From contig NZ_CP006571.1 in the NCBI RefSeq assembly GCF_000583875.1, positions 537,416 through 601,415 on the forward strand: 64,000 bases of DNA, given 5' to 3'. This document shows positions 1 through 9,622 of the stretch, in pieces; position 1 is the first letter of the stretch; each line of letters starts with the position of its first letter. The notes under the pieces were generated by a model. The model had not been told where the DNA came from, searched no databases, and saw nothing but the letters and a program-made list of their open reading frames with translations. The position numbers were made by a program, and so were the translations under genes. The DNA is from Chlamydia avium 10DC88 (lineage in GTDB: Bacteria; Chlamydiota; Chlamydiia; Chlamydiales; Chlamydiaceae).

Positions 1-1
1 G

Positions 2-541
2 CGCACAGGTCCTTTATTTGCCTCTCAATCTATGCAAACACCTCCCGATATCCTCTGCCTATCTAAAGGACTCACGGGAGGGTTTTTACCTCTCGCTGTT
101 ACCGTAGTGCGCGATGAAATTTATCAAGCGTTTGTTGGGAAAGATAGACGCCAAGCTCTATTGCACGGACATACATTTACAGCCAATCCCCTAGGATGTG
201 TAGCTGCATTAGCAACTCTAGATCTTACGCTATCTTCCCAATGTACACAACAACGAGAAATGATTGAAAAATGTCATAAACAATTTCAATCTCGTTATGG
301 TCAACTTTGGGAACGCTGCGATGTATTAGGAACTATTCTTGCTGTAGATTATCCTTCTTCATCGACAGGATATTTTTCTAATGTACGCGATATTCTTCAT
401 AATTTTTTTATACAAAATCATATTATCTTGCGTCCTATAGGAAATACTGTGTATGTTCTACCTCCTTATTGCATTCAAGAAGAAGAACTGAATAAAATTT
501 ATCATTATCTTCAAGAGGCACTATGCTTAGATCTCAGATAA
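2..541 (+). CDS. bioA: Adenosylmethionine-8-amino-7-oxononanoate aminotransferase, C-terminal part
   Basis: The gene is cut by the window's left edge; the reading frame is open from base 2 and begins RTGPLFA, which matches the GRTG.LFA stretch of class III aminotransferases. The segment SKGLTGG carries the lysine expected to bind pyridoxal phosphate, and HGHTFTANPL follows, as in BioA. The enzyme converts KAPA to DAPA with S-adenosylmethionine as amino donor in cytosolic biotin synthesis. The C-terminus has PIGNTVYVLPPYCI, which is typical of BioA. The last 19 bases overlap the next gene, suggesting translational coupling. Other bio genes would lie to the left, outside the window. Identification is from family motifs; the N-terminal half is not visible. 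Confidence 0.9.
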   Translation, partial: RTGPLFASQSMQTPPDILCLSKGLTGGFLPLAVTVVRDEIYQAFVGKDRRQALLHGHTFTANPLGCVAALATLDLTLSSQCTQQREMIEKCHKQFQSRYGQLWERCDVLGTILAVDYPSSSTGYFSNVRDILHNFFIQNHIILRPIGNTVYVLPPYCIQEEELNKIYHYLQEALCLDLR

Positions 542-1197
542 CAACATTTGTATCATATGCTCCGCATTGGGAACTCCTACTCAAACGTATTGTTGCCTCT
601 GCTAGTATACATAGTAAATGGATCAACACATTGTCATTTTTAGAAAATTGTGGAGCCAAAAAAATTTCTGCAAGCGAACATCCAACACAAGTAAAGAAAG
701 AAGTTTTAAAACATGCGGCCGAAGAATTTCGCCATGCTTTTTATTTAAAAAAACAAATCTCCCGCATTACCTCGGAACCATTTTTAAACTACTCTTTAGA
801 AAGTATGCTTGGGGGTAATATAGCAAAGTACTATCTTCACCTTTTAGATTTGCGTATATCAAAGGTTCTTAGACATCGTTACCATCTCAACAATCAAACA
901 TTAAAAACTACAGCATATATTCTAGTGACTTCAGCCATAGAAATGCGCGCTTTTGAACTCTATCCTATTTATCATCAAATCCTCAAAGATACAAACAGTG
1001 CTATCACAATTAAATCTATCATTTTAGAGGAACAAGAGCACCTAAAAGAAATGGAAACAGAATTATCCACGCTTCCCTATGCTTATGAGCTTCTATCTCA
1101 AGCATGTGCATTTGAAAGCGCTCTCTGTGAACAATTCATCAACCGTTTGGAAACCTCTCTTTTACATACAGAAAAGTTACTAGAAACATCCCAATAA
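523..1197 (+). CDS. Ferritin-like di-iron protein of unknown function coupled to bioA
   Basis: This 224-residue protein is not one I can name. It shows the two-half ferritin pattern: Glu41 and Glu68-x-x-His71 in the first half, Glu140 and Glu170-x-x-His173 in the second, with spacings of 27 and 30 residues. That is the ligand layout of carboxylate-bridged di-iron proteins. It has no signal peptide and looks alpha-helical and cytosolic. It starts inside the last codons of bioA (19-base overlap, different frame), so the two are probably co-translated. Being next to bioA suggests, without proving it, a role in biotin or biotin-precursor metabolism; iron storage or an unrelated oxidase is also possible. 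A short alternative frame at 618-818 is a shadow. Confidence 0.75.
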   Translation: MLRSQITTFVSYAPHWELLLKRIVASASIHSKWINTLSFLENCGAKKISASEHPTQVKKEVLKHAAEEFRHAFYLKKQISRITSEPFLNYSLESMLGGNIAKYYLHLLDLRISKVLRHRYHLNNQTLKTTAYILVTSAIEMRAFELYPIYHQILKDTNSAITIKSIILEEQEHLKEMETELSTLPYAYELLSQACAFESALCEQFINRLETSLLHTEKLLETSQ

Positions 1198-1260
1198 GAT
1201 TTGCTTGAAAGATAAAAACACTTCTTGCAAGCTTTCCCAGAAAATATTAAGTTAGCCAAA

Positions 1261-2541
1261 ATGCTTACTTATAAAATTTCAGCTTCCTCTCTTTACGGGA
1301 GGGTGACTGTTCCTCCTTCGAAGTCTCAAACCCTAAGAGCAATTCTTTGGGCTGCTGTGAGTAAAGGATTGTCTACTATTGATAATGTCTTATATTCACC
1401 AGACTCTATGGCTATGATACAAGCCTGTAAACAATTGGGAGCACAAATTACTGTACAATCTACATCATTAAAAATTCTTGGAGCACCACAATTAAGTTTT
1501 CCTGAAAATACAGTAATTCATGCAGGGAACTCGGGAATTGTCTTTCGTTTTATCACTGCATTAGCAGCAGCATATTCTAAAAGTGTTACCATTACAGGAT
1601 TCCCTCAACTACAAAGACGTCCTATAGATCCACTCATTCATGCTCTAAATAACTTTGGAGCTACTTCCTCCTATCATAATCAAGAACACTGCCGACTTCC
1701 TTTAATTATTTCTGGTCCCATGTTCTCTGGGTATACTGAAATATCTGGAGAAGATTCTCAATATGCCTCTGCTTTAGCTATCGCTTGTTCTTTAGCAAAT
1801 GGTCCTTTTTCCTTTACTGTGAACCAACCTAAAGAACTTCCTTGGTTTCATCTTACTCTATGGTGGCTAGATCAACTCAATATTCCCTATGTTCAATCTG
1901 AAAATACCTATTCTTTTCCAGGGAAATCACGTCCACAGGCTTTTTCATATACAGTAGGTGGTGATTTCAGCAGTGCAGCGTTTCTTGTCGCTGGAGCCTT
2001 ACTATCAAAATCTCCTCACCCGACATATCTATATAATCTCAACATTCAAGAAATGCAGGGAGACAAACAACTCCTTTTTTTACTCAAAACACTAGGAGCA
2101 AATATTATTTTTGAAAACAACCATATTATCGTCTACCCTTCAACTTTTTCAGGAGGTTGCATAAATATGGATCCCTTTATTGATGCTCTTCCTATTCTTG
2201 CTGTTCTCTGTTGTTTTGCAACTTCTCCGTCCTATCTATACAACGCACAAAGTGCTAAAAACAAAGAAAGTGATCGTATTCTTTCTATTGCTCAAGAGCT
2301 ACAAAAAATGGGAGCATGTATTCAGCCCTGTCATGATGGATTATTAATCAATCCCAGTCCTCTTTACGGAGCGACTCTCTATTCTCATGAAGATCACAGA
2401 ATTGCCATGGCCCTATCTATAGCAGCTTTGTATGCTACGGGAGAAAGTCATATTTATGCTGCAGATTGTATAGACAAAACGTTTCCTAATTTTGCTTCTA
2501 CCTTAAGTACTTTACATGCACAAATTCAGGAGAATAAATGA
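1261..2541 (+). CDS. aroA: 3-phosphoshikimate 1-carboxyvinyltransferase (EPSP synthase)
   Basis: AroA joins shikimate 3-phosphate and phosphoenolpyruvate to make EPSP, the sixth step of the shikimate pathway. Visible motifs are PPSKSQTLRA near the N-terminus (substrate-binding Lys/Ser), GNSGIVFRF, LQRRPIDPL, GGDFSSAAF, KESDRI and DHRIAMA, in family order. I start at the ATG at 1261, giving 426 residues beginning MLTYKIS, as in chlamydial AroA from memory; a TTG 36 bases upstream (1225) is open but would add a tail not typical of the family. No clear Shine-Dalgarno precedes either. It is the first gene of a tight five-gene aro operon, and its stop overlaps the next start as ATGA. Confidence 0.96.
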   Translation: MLTYKISASSLYGRVTVPPSKSQTLRAILWAAVSKGLSTIDNVLYSPDSMAMIQACKQLGAQITVQSTSLKILGAPQLSFPENTVIHAGNSGIVFRFITALAAAYSKSVTITGFPQLQRRPIDPLIHALNNFGATSSYHNQEHCRLPLIISGPMFSGYTEISGEDSQYASALAIACSLANGPFSFTVNQPKELPWFHLTLWWLDQLNIPYVQSENTYSFPGKSRPQAFSYTVGGDFSSAAFLVAGALLSKSPHPTYLYNLNIQEMQGDKQLLFLLKTLGANIIFENNHIIVYPSTFSGGCINMDPFIDALPILAVLCCFATSPSYLYNAQSAKNKESDRILSIAQELQKMGACIQPCHDGLLINPSPLYGATLYSHEDHRIAMALSIAALYATGESHIYAADCIDKTFPNFASTLSTLHAQIQENK

Positions 2542-3059
2542 ATATATTCCTATGTGGATTACCAACAGTCGGAAAAACTCGATTTGGCAAGGTTCTTGCT
2601 AAATATCTTTCCCTTCCATTTGTAGATATTGATGATTTAATTTTACACACCCAGGAGGGGAAAAAATACGGATCGATAAAAAAAATCTTTCAGGCAGTTG
2701 GAGAAAAAAATTTTTCCTCGTGGGAAATCGATATGCTTCGTTCCCTGTCACTTGATAAAAGTATCGTTGCCTTAGGTGGAGGAACAATTATGCATCAAGA
2801 AGCTAGTTCTATTATTAAAAAAAAAGGAACTTTAGTATACCTCTCCCTTCCTTTACCTATGATTTGTGAGAGACTTAAACATCGTGGTCTACCCGAACGT
2901 TTGAAACACACTCATGATCTTATGCATGCACTACAAAAACGTGTTAACTTTATGCATCGTATAGTTGATTATCAATTTTCTATGGAAAAGATCGATTTCT
3001 CCCAAGAACAATCTTTAATTTGTACCTGTAATTCTTTTTTGAGATTACTTAACTTATGA
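2538..3059 (+). CDS. aroK: Shikimate kinase
   Basis: A 173-residue cytosolic kinase that phosphorylates shikimate at the 3-hydroxyl with ATP. The P-loop [11 protein letters not shown] is at residues 7-17, the substrate-binding DIDD at about 31-34, and GGGTIM marks the glycine-rich shikimate-binding loop. Length fits the AroK/AroL family; chlamydial genomes usually call it aroL or aroK. It overlaps aroA by 4 bases and aroC by 4 bases, so it is translated in a coupled operon. An A9 run at 2817-2825 inside the gene is in frame here, unlike the disrupted homopolymer-rich sites elsewhere in the window. Confidence 0.93.
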   Translation: MNIFLCGLPTVGKTRFGKVLAKYLSLPFVDIDDLILHTQEGKKYGSIKKIFQAVGEKNFSSWEIDMLRSLSLDKSIVALGGGTIMHQEASSIIKKKGTLVYLSLPLPMICERLKHRGLPERLKHTHDLMHALQKRVNFMHRIVDYQFSMEKIDFSQEQSLICTCNSFLRLLNL

Positions 3060-4135
3060 AAAACCGTTTCGGATCAGTATTTTCTATAACCACATGGGGT
3101 GAATCTCATGGTCCTTCTATTGGTGCTGTTATAGACGGATGCCCCGCAGGTATCAGTCTGAGTTCCGAAGACTTCATACCCACAATGTCACGAAGATCCC
3201 CGGGAAAACCTAACACATCGCCACGTCAAGAAGCAGATGATGTCCACATCCTCTCAGGTGTGTATAAAGGTAAGACCACAGGAACACCAATTTCCCTGCA
3301 AATCTTCAACATAGATATAGATAGCTCTCCCTATCAACAACAAGAAGACCGTTACCGACCCGGGCATGGACAATTCGCCTATGAAAAAAAATACGGTATT
3401 GTCGACCCTTTAGGAGGAGGAAGATCCTCAGCTAGAGAAACAGCCTGTCGAGTAGCGGGAGGTGTAATTGCAGCAAAACTCTTAGCTCATTATGAAATTT
3501 TCAGCTTGGCTTTCTTATCAAAAATCGGTCCCCTATCTATTGAAGGTTACCCTGATTTTTCCAAAGAATTCGTTCAAAAAATTTATCAATCTCCCTACCT
3601 TTCTCCATTAGCGACTCAAGAAATTCATAAAATACTAACTAAGATCCAAGAAAAGAAAGATTCCTTAGGAGGAATTGTTTCTTTTATTACCTCTCCTATT
3701 CATGAAAGCCTTGGGGAACCTGTTTTCCATAAAATACAAGCGGTTCTAGCTTCTGCCCTTATGAGTATTCCTGCTGCCAAAGGATTTGAAATTGGCCTGG
3801 GATTTTCATCTGCTAATATGACTGGTCGTGAATATATTGATCCTTTGATTATCTCCAATGGATACATCTCCATGGGTTCAAATCATTGTGGAGGATCTCT
3901 AGGAGGAATCACTGTGGGATCCCCTATAAATGGGCGTGTAGCTTTCAAACCTACCTCTTCAATAAACACTCCCTGTCCCACGGTAACTAAAACAGGAGAA
4001 CCTACCTACTATATAACACCTAAAGAAGGACGTCACGATCCTTGCGTTGCTATACGTGCAGTCACTGTAGTTGAGGCAATGGTAAATCTTGTATTGGCAG
4101 ATCTATTGTTACAACAACGGTGCTCTAAACTATGA
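3056..4135 (+). CDS. aroC: Chorismate synthase
   Basis: AroC removes phosphate from EPSP to give chorismate and needs reduced FMN. The 359-residue product shows the family signatures in order: GESHGPSIG near residue 17, the SRRSPGK stretch, [20 protein letters not shown], and [11 protein letters not shown] followed late by GRHDPC. Length is normal. It overlaps both neighbours in the aro operon by 4 bases. Chlamydiae keep this pathway to feed chorismate-derived products such as folate and menaquinone; that use is known biology, not visible here. Confidence 0.97.
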   Translation: MKNRFGSVFSITTWGESHGPSIGAVIDGCPAGISLSSEDFIPTMSRRSPGKPNTSPRQEADDVHILSGVYKGKTTGTPISLQIFNIDIDSSPYQQQEDRYRPGHGQFAYEKKYGIVDPLGGGRSSARETACRVAGGVIAAKLLAHYEIFSLAFLSKIGPLSIEGYPDFSKEFVQKIYQSPYLSPLATQEIHKILTKIQEKKDSLGGIVSFITSPIHESLGEPVFHKIQAVLASALMSIPAAKGFEIGLGFSSANMTGREYIDPLIISNGYISMGSNHCGGSLGGITVGSPINGRVAFKPTSSINTPCPTVTKTGEPTYYITPKEGRHDPCVAIRAVTVVEAMVNLVLADLLLQQRCSKL

Positions 4136-5268
4136 TTGATTCTTTTATTACTAAGCCCTATCCTATGAAGCTAGTCTCTAGCTTATTGAACACCAAATTA
4201 TTTTCCTCGATACCGCATGCTTATCCTATAGTTGTCATTTCTGATTCTCGCGTAGGGAAACACGTTCTCCCTCCAATTATAGAATTCATTGAATCTTTAG
4301 GATATAAAGTTATTACCCTCATCTTTCCCCAGGGAGAGAAGAATAAAACCTGGAACAATTTTATCTCCCTACAAAATCAACTAATAGATAACCACATCTC
4401 ATCCTCATCACCTATTTTTGGCATCGGTGGCGGTGTTGTATTAGATATTGCGGGGTTCCTATCATCCACCTATTGCCGAGGTATGCCATTATTTTTCATC
4501 CCCACTACTTTACTTGCTATGATTGATGCCAGCATCGGAGGGAAAAATGGGGTGAACTTTCGAGGATTAAAAAACCGATTGGGGACATTTTATCCTCCCC
4601 AAGAGGTATGGATATGTCCGGCACTCTTAGCAACTCTTCCGAAACAAGAATGGATCTGTGGAATTTCTGAAGCAATAAAACATGGATTTATTGCAAGTGC
4701 AAGCCTTTGGAATTTTATTAGTGATCATCGTGAAAACCTCTTTAAATCTCCAAAAATTCTTGAAGAATTTATAAAGAGAAATTGCCAAGTCAAAGCTGAT
4801 ATTGTCACCAAAGATCCCAAAGATCAGAATCTAAGAAAAATACTCAATTTTGGTCATACCCTTGCTCACGCAATAGAAACTCTATCTCAAGGATATATTC
4901 CCCATGGATTTGCTGTAAGTGTCGGTATGATAATAGAAATGAAAATCGCTTTAGCAATGGGAAAGGTAAACCAAGGTGATCTTCTTCAACAATTATCTCA
5001 TATACTCACATGCTTTCATCTTCCCACTTCTGTAGGAGATCTACGTAATCTTATCCCTCAACATCTCCAGAAAGAATTTCATACAGAAAATATCATTCGT
5101 ATCTTAGGATATGATAAGAAAAACTTATCCACAAAAGCTATACGTATCATTACGATTGAACACTTAGGACATGCAGAAACACATCATGATTCCTATTATA
5201 TAACCCCAAGTATGGATATTCTCTACAAGATAATTCAGGAAGAATTCCATGTTATGTGCTATAATTAA
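4132..5268 (+). CDS. aroB: 3-dehydroquinate synthase
   Basis: AroB cyclises DAHP to 3-dehydroquinate with NAD and a divalent metal. The 378-residue sequence carries the NAD-binding [13 protein letters not shown], the [18 protein letters not shown] block with the catalytic lysine, an HG in KHGFIAS, and the metal ligands in [11 protein letters not shown]. It begins in the ATGA overlap with aroC, and its 3' end overlaps aroDE by 20 bases. Another in-frame ATG is 33 bases downstream (MKLVSS), so the first 11 residues are less certain. Confidence 0.95.
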   Translation: MIDSFITKPYPMKLVSSLLNTKLFSSIPHAYPIVVISDSRVGKHVLPPIIEFIESLGYKVITLIFPQGEKNKTWNNFISLQNQLIDNHISSSSPIFGIGGGVVLDIAGFLSSTYCRGMPLFFIPTTLLAMIDASIGGKNGVNFRGLKNRLGTFYPPQEVWICPALLATLPKQEWICGISEAIKHGFIASASLWNFISDHRENLFKSPKILEEFIKRNCQVKADIVTKDPKDQNLRKILNFGHTLAHAIETLSQGYIPHGFAVSVGMIIEMKIALAMGKVNQGDLLQQLSHILTCFHLPTSVGDLRNLIPQHLQKEFHTENIIRILGYDKKNLSTKAIRIITIEHLGHAETHHDSYYITPSMDILYKIIQEEFHVMCYN

Positions 5269-6682
5269 TGGTCCCTCATTCATAGAAGCAAAACAACAAA
5301 TTCTCAATTCTTTACCCTTTGTAGAAAGTATAGAACTACGTATAGATCATCTTTCTTCTCTTTCTGAAGAAGAAATTCATAAATTAGTAGTGTTGGCTAA
5401 AAAGCCTATTCTCACATTAAAACAGATAGAAAGTATCCCTCATGAAACATGGGTAAAACAAGTAATTAATCTCGCGAAGTTTCATCCCGAATATTTAGAT
5501 ATAGACTATTCTTTTCCTAAAGATGCTTTGAGCCATATCCAGAGGTGTTATCCTGATATTAAAATCCTTCTTTCTTTTCATAGTGATACTCACGTGCATC
5601 TCCCCACTATTTATAAGAATATGTTAAAAATACCCGCTCATGAATACAAACTTGCTGTCTCACCTACAAGCTCTCTAGAAACGTTTCATTACATACGTTA
5701 TAAAAACCAGCTTCCAGAAAATACAACACTCATATGCATGGGAGATATAGGTGTTCCTTCAAGAATTCTTTCCCCATTAATGAAAAACAAGAGAAACTAC
5801 ATCTCAGCTCCTCATGTTCCACCTATAGCTCCTGGTCAACTCTCCTTAGACAAGCTCCTCGACTATAATTATACTCATCTTTCGGAAAAATCACATATCT
5901 ATGGATTAATTGGTAATCCTGTAAACCGCAGCATTAGTCATATATCGCACAACAAACTCTTCTCAGATCTTAAACTTTCGGCAAGTTATATAAAAATCCT
6001 ACTCGCACCCGAAGAATTAGAGCCATTCATTACTCTATCTCAAGAACTACCCTTTAAAGGGCTGAGCATCACTATGCCTTTTAAAACAAAAATCTTAAAA
6101 TACATTGACGTACTAGACTCCTCTGCAACCCAATGTCAAGCATGCAACACTCTAGTGTTTAAAAACAAAACACTTATTGGCTACAATACAGATGGATTAG
6201 GAGCTATCCGTCTATTTAGTAATAAAGGAATTTCTATAAAAGGCTCTCGTATAGGAATTATAGGCGCAGGTGGAACAGCTAAAGCTATTGCCTCAGCATG
6301 TGCACATTTAGGAGCCGATATCTATATTTTTAATCGAAGTATAGCCCCGGGAGCTCACCTTGCAGATTTATGTGGTGGGAGTTTCTTTCCCTTAAACGAA
6401 TTATCAAATAAACATCTTATAGATATTCTCATTCTCTGTCTTCCTCCTGAAGTTTCTTTCCCAGAGATCTTTCCTCCTACTATTCTCGACGTCAATACTC
6501 TACCCAAAGAATCTTCGTATATCAAAAAAGCTAAACAAAAAGGATGCCGTATCCTATATGGATACGAACTATTTGCTCAACAAGCTTTATTACAATTTTC
6601 TTTATGGTTTCCTAAAACTATCTCTCAACAACATTGCGATCAATTTCTTGTATATATAGAAAATATTATGAACTCTATGTAA
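5249..6682 (+). CDS. aroDE: Bifunctional 3-dehydroquinate dehydratase / shikimate dehydrogenase
   Basis: A fused enzyme of 477 residues performing steps 3 and 4 of the shikimate pathway. The N-terminal ~215 residues are a type I dehydroquinase: ESIELRIDHL, the catalytic His region in LSFHSDTH, and the Schiff-base lysine probably in EYKLAVS. From about residue 218 the shikimate dehydrogenase begins: GLIGNPVNRSISHISHN binds shikimate, GLSITMPFK carries the catalytic lysine, and GAGGTAKAI is the NADP-binding loop. The fusion is characteristic of chlamydiae and also known in plants. It overlaps aroB by 20 bases and ends the aro operon; the next gene starts 37 bases later. Confidence 0.95.
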   Translation: MLCAIINGPSFIEAKQQILNSLPFVESIELRIDHLSSLSEEEIHKLVVLAKKPILTLKQIESIPHETWVKQVINLAKFHPEYLDIDYSFPKDALSHIQRCYPDIKILLSFHSDTHVHLPTIYKNMLKIPAHEYKLAVSPTSSLETFHYIRYKNQLPENTTLICMGDIGVPSRILSPLMKNKRNYISAPHVPPIAPGQLSLDKLLDYNYTHLSEKSHIYGLIGNPVNRSISHISHNKLFSDLKLSASYIKILLAPEELEPFITLSQELPFKGLSITMPFKTKILKYIDVLDSSATQCQACNTLVFKNKTLIGYNTDGLGAIRLFSNKGISIKGSRIGIIGAGGTAKAIASACAHLGADIYIFNRSIAPGAHLADLCGGSFFPLNELSNKHLIDILILCLPPEVSFPEIFPPTILDVNTLPKESSYIKKAKQKGCRILYGYELFAQQALLQFSLWFPKTISQQHCDQFLVYIENIMNSM

Positions 6683-6719
6683 AATCTTTCTTCATTAATA
6701 ATGATTTTGATTACTTTTC

Positions 6720-7526
6720 ATGAGAACATCAACTCTCTATCTTTGGATACTGATTAGTCTCTATTTCTCTACAATAGGGCATAGCAAGGAAACTATACGC
6801 TATGTGGAAGTAAAATCCATTCATGAAATTGCTAGTGATGTTCTCTATGATACTAGCGATTTTTGGTTGATTATAGACGTTGACGATACTCTACTAGAAG
6901 GAGCACAAGCATTAACACAATTCCTATGGTTACAGGAAACAATTACAGGATTACAACAACTTGGATTTACAGAAAACGAAGCTTGGAACACAGCCTATCC
7001 TTATTGGGAATCAATTCAAGAAAAAGGATCGGTAAAAACTATTGAAGCTGCATTACCTTTGCTCATATCGCGACTACAAGAGCAAGGGAAAACCGTATTT
7101 GCCTATACAGAACGTCAACGCTCCACCGAAGAAATCACAATAAAGCAGCTGAAAAGCTTAGACATTAACTTAGTATCATCAGCACCTCCTGTTCCTGAAA
7201 CATTGCCGCCTAATATTTCTTTTTCTTCAGGAGTGTTGTTTGGCGGGGAATTACGCAAAGGTCCTGGTTTACAGTTCTTCTTAGGATTAATGAACACATA
7301 TCCAGAGAAAATCATTTATATTGATAACGATAAACAGAATGTCTCGCGCATTGGAGAATTATGTAAATCAAAAAAAATTTCCTATTTTGGAATTACATAT
7401 TTAGCACAAAAATTCTCCCCTCCTATTTATCTCCCTGAAATTTCTAAAGTTCAATATGCCTATGAAAAAAAACTTCTTAGTAACGAAGCAGCAGCCTTAT
7501 TATTACGTCATCAAATGACAGAATAA
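6720..7526 (+). CDS. Secreted HAD-like protein, DUF2608 type (CT371-like)
   Basis: A 268-residue protein with a cleavable signal peptide (about residues 1-22, TLYLWILISLYFSTIGHS), so it is probably periplasmic or exported. The stretch LIIDVDDTLLEG matches the DxDxT nucleophile motif of HAD phosphatases, and YIDNDKQNV near residue 200 resembles the later acidic motif. This is the DUF2608 pattern I associate with Chlamydia and Legionella. Substrate is unknown. In C. trachomatis the orthologue, as I recall, lies in the same place between aroE and aaxA. Confidence 0.75.
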   Translation: MRTSTLYLWILISLYFSTIGHSKETIRYVEVKSIHEIASDVLYDTSDFWLIIDVDDTLLEGAQALTQFLWLQETITGLQQLGFTENEAWNTAYPYWESIQEKGSVKTIEAALPLLISRLQEQGKTVFAYTERQRSTEEITIKQLKSLDINLVSSAPPVPETLPPNISFSSGVLFGGELRKGPGLQFFLGLMNTYPEKIIYIDNDKQNVSRIGELCKSKKISYFGITYLAQKFSPPIYLPEISKVQYAYEKKLLSNEAAALLLRHQMTE

Positions 7527-7612
7527 TTTTCTAAAAATCAAAAATTATAGCATAAAAATGACTATTTTTTTACATTCACGAAAAGGATTAATGTACCCTA
7601 TTTCGGTGATCC

Positions 7613-9007
7613 ATGTCTTCTCTTCGTACTTTTACTCTCACCTGCTTATGCAGTTGTAGTTTTTGCTACTTCTCATGTTTTCCTGCTTACGGGAAAGATC
7701 CAACACACCCCCATCTCCATCACCACCGAATTGCAGAAAGACTGAAAAAAAGTACTGATAAACGTAGTTACCATCAAAAATTATATTCAAAAGAAGATTC
7801 TAATTATCAACTCCGTGAACACGTATTATCACCTGTACGTAATGTTCTTGCCTGTCCTCCCTTTGATAAGGGATTTTCAATTTCTAAATTTCTTTATTCT
7901 ATAGAACACGAAACGAATTCCCAGATTACTGTAGATTGTTCTATTCTTCCCCAACGATTCTATCCCAAAAAAAGTGTTCTTACACAAACTAAAGAAGAAC
8001 AACCTGTTTGGCAATTTTACGTAAGCCCCAGTGTTTCATGGCAAATCTACAATAGCCCTACAGCAGGAGTCGGAAGTATTGATTTTTCCTATACTCTAGT
8101 GCGTTACTGGCGGAATAATGCACAAAATGCCGACAATTCTTTAGGAATTGCAGGAGAAATAAACGACTACAGTACACGTGCTAATACACTTAATAATCTC
8201 ACGTTTTCTCAAACATTTCCTGGGAACTTGTTAACTATCTCTCTAGGGCAATACAGCCTATATTCTATAGATGGAACAGCTTATGATAATGACCAACAAT
8301 CTGGTTTCATCAGCTATGCATTATCACAAAATGCAAGTGCTACATATTCATTGGGAAGTGTTGGAGCCTACGTACAATTTACTCCTACACCAGCTATAAA
8401 TGTCCAGGTAGGTCTCCAAGATGCTTATGATGTGCTAGGCTCTGCTTTCGAAATTCGCAATATAAATAAAATGAAATACAACTACTATGGTTATTTCTCT
8501 TGGTCTCCACAGTTTCGAACAGGAGGAGGACAATACTCAGCACTTATTTACTCTACCCGTTCTGTCCCCGAACAACCTGAAGCAACTAAAGGCTGGTCTC
8601 TAAATTTTGGTCAATACTTAGGAGAAAAACTCTATGTATTCGGCAGGTGGAACGGATCTACAGGAAACGTTGTCAATTTAAATCGTTCTTACGTATTAGG
8701 TTTAGCATCACCTAATCCAATGAATCGGAATCCACAAGATCTATTCGGAATTGCCTGTGCTATTAACCACGTCAACACACAAGTATTTAATACACAAACA
8801 ACTACACCAAACACAAGAACATCTGTACCAGCGACTACTACACAAAAAATTCGACAGCATGAAACAGTAATTGAAGCGTTTGCTACTTTAGGATTTGGTC
8901 CTCATATATCCATAACCCCTGATTTCCAGTTATACATCGATCCAGCACTAAGAACAAATAAACGTTCTGTGACTGTTTACGGTATAAGAATTAACTTTTC
9001 TACCTAA
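7613..9007 (+). CDS. aaxA: Outer-membrane porin of the arginine module (OprB/CT372-like)
   Basis: 464 residues with a signal sequence (about 1-28, rich in Cys and hydrophobic residues) followed by a His-rich PHLHHH stretch. From about residue 135 the protein shows alternating beta-strand patterns such as WQFYVSPSVSWQIY and a C-terminal aromatic-ended strand (TVYGIRINFST), typical of outer-membrane beta barrels. It lies 18 bases before aaxB, and the trio aaxA-aaxB-aaxC is the known chlamydial arginine-to-agmatine exchange system, in which AaxA admits arginine. Identification rests on context plus porin features. Confidence 0.85.
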   Translation: MSSLRTFTLTCLCSCSFCYFSCFPAYGKDPTHPHLHHHRIAERLKKSTDKRSYHQKLYSKEDSNYQLREHVLSPVRNVLACPPFDKGFSISKFLYSIEHETNSQITVDCSILPQRFYPKKSVLTQTKEEQPVWQFYVSPSVSWQIYNSPTAGVGSIDFSYTLVRYWRNNAQNADNSLGIAGEINDYSTRANTLNNLTFSQTFPGNLLTISLGQYSLYSIDGTAYDNDQQSGFISYALSQNASATYSLGSVGAYVQFTPTPAINVQVGLQDAYDVLGSAFEIRNINKMKYNYYGYFSWSPQFRTGGGQYSALIYSTRSVPEQPEATKGWSLNFGQYLGEKLYVFGRWNGSTGNVVNLNRSYVLGLASPNPMNRNPQDLFGIACAINHVNTQVFNTQTTTPNTRTSVPATTTQKIRQHETVIEAFATLGFGPHISITPDFQLYIDPALRTNKRSVTVYGIRINFST

Positions 9008-9025
9008 CATTCTTGGGAGTACACT

Positions 9026-9613
9026 ATGCCTTACGGAACACGATACCCTACACTAGCCTTTCATACAGGAGGAGCCGGAGAATCTGATGATGGTATGCCT
9101 CCGCAACCATTTGAAACTTTCTGTTATGATTCAGCTTTATTAGAAGCAAAAATTGAAAATTTCAATATTGTCCCCTACACATCAGTATTACCAAAAGAAC
9201 TATTTGGTAATATCGTTCCTGTAGATCAATGCGTGAAATCTTTTAAACACGGAGCTGTTCTTGAAGTCATCATGGCAGGACACGGAGCAGATACAACAAG
9301 CGGTACCCACGCCATTGCTACAGGAGTAGGTATTTGCTGGGGACAAGATAAAAATGGTAATCTTGTTGGAGGTTGGGCTGCAGAATATGTAGAATTCTTC
9401 CCTACATGGATAAATGATGAGATTGCAGAATCTCATGCAAAAATGTGGCTAAAAAAATCTCTCCAACACGAATTAGATCTACGTTCTATTGTAAAACATA
9501 GTGAGTTTCAATATTTCCATAACTACATCAATATTAAGAAAAAATATGGATTTTCATTAACTGCATTAGGATTTCTTAATTTTGAAAACGCAGACCCCGT
9601 AACCATTAAGTAA
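9026..9613 (+). CDS. aaxB: Pyruvoyl-dependent arginine decarboxylase
   Basis: This 195-residue proenzyme decarboxylates arginine to agmatine after self-cleavage. The cleavage site Thr52-Ser53 is intact ([10 protein letters not shown]); Ser53 becomes the pyruvoyl group. [16 protein letters not shown] and [12 protein letters not shown] are family signatures. An intact TS pair matters because some C. trachomatis strains are reported to carry inactive alleles. A good Shine-Dalgarno (GGGAGT) precedes the ATG. It sits 18 bases after aaxA and 9 before aaxC. Confidence 0.95.
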   Translation: MPYGTRYPTLAFHTGGAGESDDGMPPQPFETFCYDSALLEAKIENFNIVPYTSVLPKELFGNIVPVDQCVKSFKHGAVLEVIMAGHGADTTSGTHAIATGVGICWGQDKNGNLVGGWAAEYVEFFPTWINDEIAESHAKMWLKKSLQHELDLRSIVKHSEFQYFHNYINIKKKYGFSLTALGFLNFENADPVTIK

Positions 9614-9622
9614 GGAGAATTC

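Noticed and set aside
618-818. 66-codon frame inside the ferritin-like gene
   Set aside because: Different frame within a gene with clear motifs, no ribosome site; a shadow.
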